Below the pieces are notes generated by a model. It saw only the letters and a program-made list of their open reading frames with translations. It was not told where the DNA came from and searched no databases. 6,836 bases of DNA from UBA8522 sp049287565. Its GTDB lineage: Bacteria > Acidobacteriota > Aminicenantia > Aminicenantales > UBA8522. The position numbers and the translations under genes are program-made. The stretch is from the NCBI GenBank assembly GCA_049287565.1, contig JBAQGA010000137.1, positions 1 to 6,836 of the forward strand, read 5' to 3'. Positions 6,161 through 6,836 of this stretch are shown here, one piece after another. Position 1 is the stretch's first letter. Every line of letters begins with the position of its first letter.

Positions 6161-6658
6161 CTTATGCAGATCAAAGAGACCACACTCTTGGTTCTGGACA
6201 TTTCTGATATCAGCAAGAAGTAGGTGAAGGAGTTCGGGAAAAAACCGTTGATGCTGCCGACGAATGTGAAAATCACGGGAAGTCGAAGAGACTTCTGGCG
6301 GATGGTGGAGAGCTATCTGGTGCGCTGGCGGATAGAGGAAACCATCCGGTTCATCAAGCAGAGCTACCAGCTGGAAGAGATCCGTTTGCTGACTTATGTT
6401 CGGCTGCAGAATATGATGGCACTGGTGACGGCCGTGGCTTACTTCACGATGGCCTATCTGGGGTTGAAGACGAAACTGCGCGTTTTAATGAGACATCTGT
6501 TGAAAGCGGCCAAACGCGTGTTCGGCATCCCGGAGTTTCGCTTCTACGCCTTGGCCGACGGCATCAAAGAGCATCTCTTCGCCCGAAAATGGGGCTTCCA
6601 GGGCCCCAATTTATACCCCCAACCCGAATCTGCACAAAAATGGCTCTTCAGTCCCTAA
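6161..6658 (+). pseudogene. IS4-superfamily transposase, internally deleted
   Basis: The main open part, from 6224 to the stop at 6656-6658, is the C-terminal ~144 residues of a DDE transposase. It carries the IS4 YREK signature with exact spacing: Tyr31, Arg34, Glu38, Lys45 (Y-2-R-3-E-6-K) within ESYLVRWRIEETIRFIKQSY, which includes the catalytic Glu. In the same frame just upstream, 6161-6220 encodes TTLLVLDISDISKK, which resembles the segment around the first catalytic Asp in this family. A TAG at 6221-6223 joins the two. Roughly 200 residues that normally lie between them, with the second catalytic Asp, are absent, and the N-terminus before TTLLVLD is also not recognisable. I infer an internal deletion whose junction made the TAG. 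A translation start at GTG 6224 is possible, but the product would lack two of three catalytic acids. Confidence 0.8.
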
Positions 6659-6662
6659 AATT

Positions 6663-6673
6663 TTGGGGGAACT
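6663..6673. repeat. Right terminal inverted repeat of the IS4-type element
   Basis: TTGGGGGAACT, the exact reverse complement of 6096-6106, starting 4 bases after the transposase stop. The wider stretch TTTTGGGGGAACTTCAG resembles the right ends of MITE copy 1 (TTTTGGGGTAACTTCAG) and copy 2 (ATGGGGGAACTTTCA). Confidence 0.65.
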
Positions 6674-6690
6674 TCAGTGGTCTAAAACCA

Positions 6691-6789
6691 GGACTTACCC
6701 CAATAAATCGGGAAGATTTCAGCTAACCTCTTCTTTTAATGGCAGATGCATACGATTTCAAGTGGAATCGTAAAAATGGGGGAACTTTC
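6691..6789. mobile_element. MITE-like element, copy 2 (99 bp)
   Basis: The left end GGACTTACCCCAA (6691-6703) and the right end ATGGGGGAACTTTC (6776-6789) are imperfect inverted repeats. It has the same order and almost the same length as copy 1 at 4027-4123 (97 bp), and the interiors align at roughly two bases in three over the left half (for example TTTC-GCT-AC-T-TT-TCTTT). Even the flank is alike: CCA precedes GGACTT in both copies. It begins 17 bases after the right end of the IS4-type element, so one may have inserted next to the other. It has no coding capacity and no clear target duplication. Confidence 0.55.
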
Positions 6790-6811
6790 AAGTAAAATGG
6801 GGTCTCTCTCG

Positions 6812-6834
6812 ATGCCAAGCCTTGGGGCTTGCAT
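6812..6834. repeat. Palindrome at the right window edge
   Basis: ATGC-CAAGCC-TTGG-GGCTTG-CAT forms a stem of CAAGCC/GGCTTG with the loop TTGG, extended by ATGC/CAT with one unpaired base. It may belong to a feature continuing outside the window. There is no T-run visible before the edge, so a terminator call is not justified. Confidence 0.35.
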
Positions 6835-6836
6835 AT

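Larger units (their letters stand above)
6096..6673 (+). mobile_element. Internally deleted IS4-superfamily insertion element (578 bp)
   Basis: An 11-bp perfect inverted repeat, AGTTCCCCCAA at 6096-6106 and TTGGGGGAACT at 6663-6673, brackets a broken transposase gene whose stop codon is only 4 bases from the right repeat. Such elements are normally well over 1 kb, so most of the gene is missing while both ends are kept. It cannot move itself but could be moved by a full-length relative. The left ~50 bases are similar to both MITE-like copies. No clear target duplication is visible; CAGT occurs just outside each end (6088-6091 and 6675-6678), which may be chance. Ends are uncertain by a few bases. 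Confidence 0.65.

Noticed and set aside
6091..6276. A 61-codon minus-strand open frame over the left end of the IS4-type element
   Set aside because: It is antisense to transposase remains and starts inside them; nothing supports it as a gene.
6691..6836. CRISPR-like or integron attC array made by the repeated GGGG/CCCC motifs
   Set aside because: The repeats are paired inverted ends of ~100-bp units, not evenly spaced direct repeats with unique spacers, and there are no cas or integrase genes in view.

Overview
The window looks like an accessory stretch of a free-living bacterial chromosome. The exported S9 peptidase closely resembles a type I associate with Acidobacteriota and Aminicenantota, and its gene is visibly richer in G+C than the rest of the window. 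The lineage is a tentative reading from protein style, not a database result.

Layout, left to right. (1) At 1-235, minus strand, is the N-terminal 78 residues of an MBOAT/AlgI-type membrane O-acyltransferase; the rest lies outside the window. (2) 236-680 holds no gene I can recognise. (3) At 681-3854, all on the minus strand, is a tight three-gene unit read right to left: a ribbon-helix-helix antitoxin, an overlapping PIN-domain (VapC-like) toxin, and, 32 bp later, a secreted prolyl-oligopeptidase/DPP-IV-like S9 peptidase. A consensus-like sigma70 promoter (TTGACA-17-TATATT), with a repeated GATATT motif 11 bp apart in its spacer, drives the unit from 3874-3902. (4) The divergent intergenic region 3903-4186 contains a 97-bp MITE-like element (4027-4123) followed at once by a second sigma70-type promoter (4138-4165). 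(5) At 4187-5833, plus strand, is a multi-pass GT-C (GT39/ArnT-like) glycosyltransferase. (6) From 5861 to the right edge is insertion-sequence debris: a dead IS3-family OrfB fragment, a 578-bp internally deleted IS4-superfamily element with both inverted repeats (6096-6673), a second MITE-like element of 99 bp (6691-6789), and a palindrome at the edge.

Functionally, the MBOAT protein and the GT-C glycosyltransferase both suggest cell-surface glycan or lipid modification. The toxin-antitoxin pair and IS debris suggest a region of turnover. The least ordinary observation is that the two ~100-bp elements share length, ends and part of their interior with each other, and share their left end with the deleted IS4-type element. 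They appear to be a family of non-autonomous derivatives flanking the glycosyltransferase gene, one copy lying directly against its promoter.
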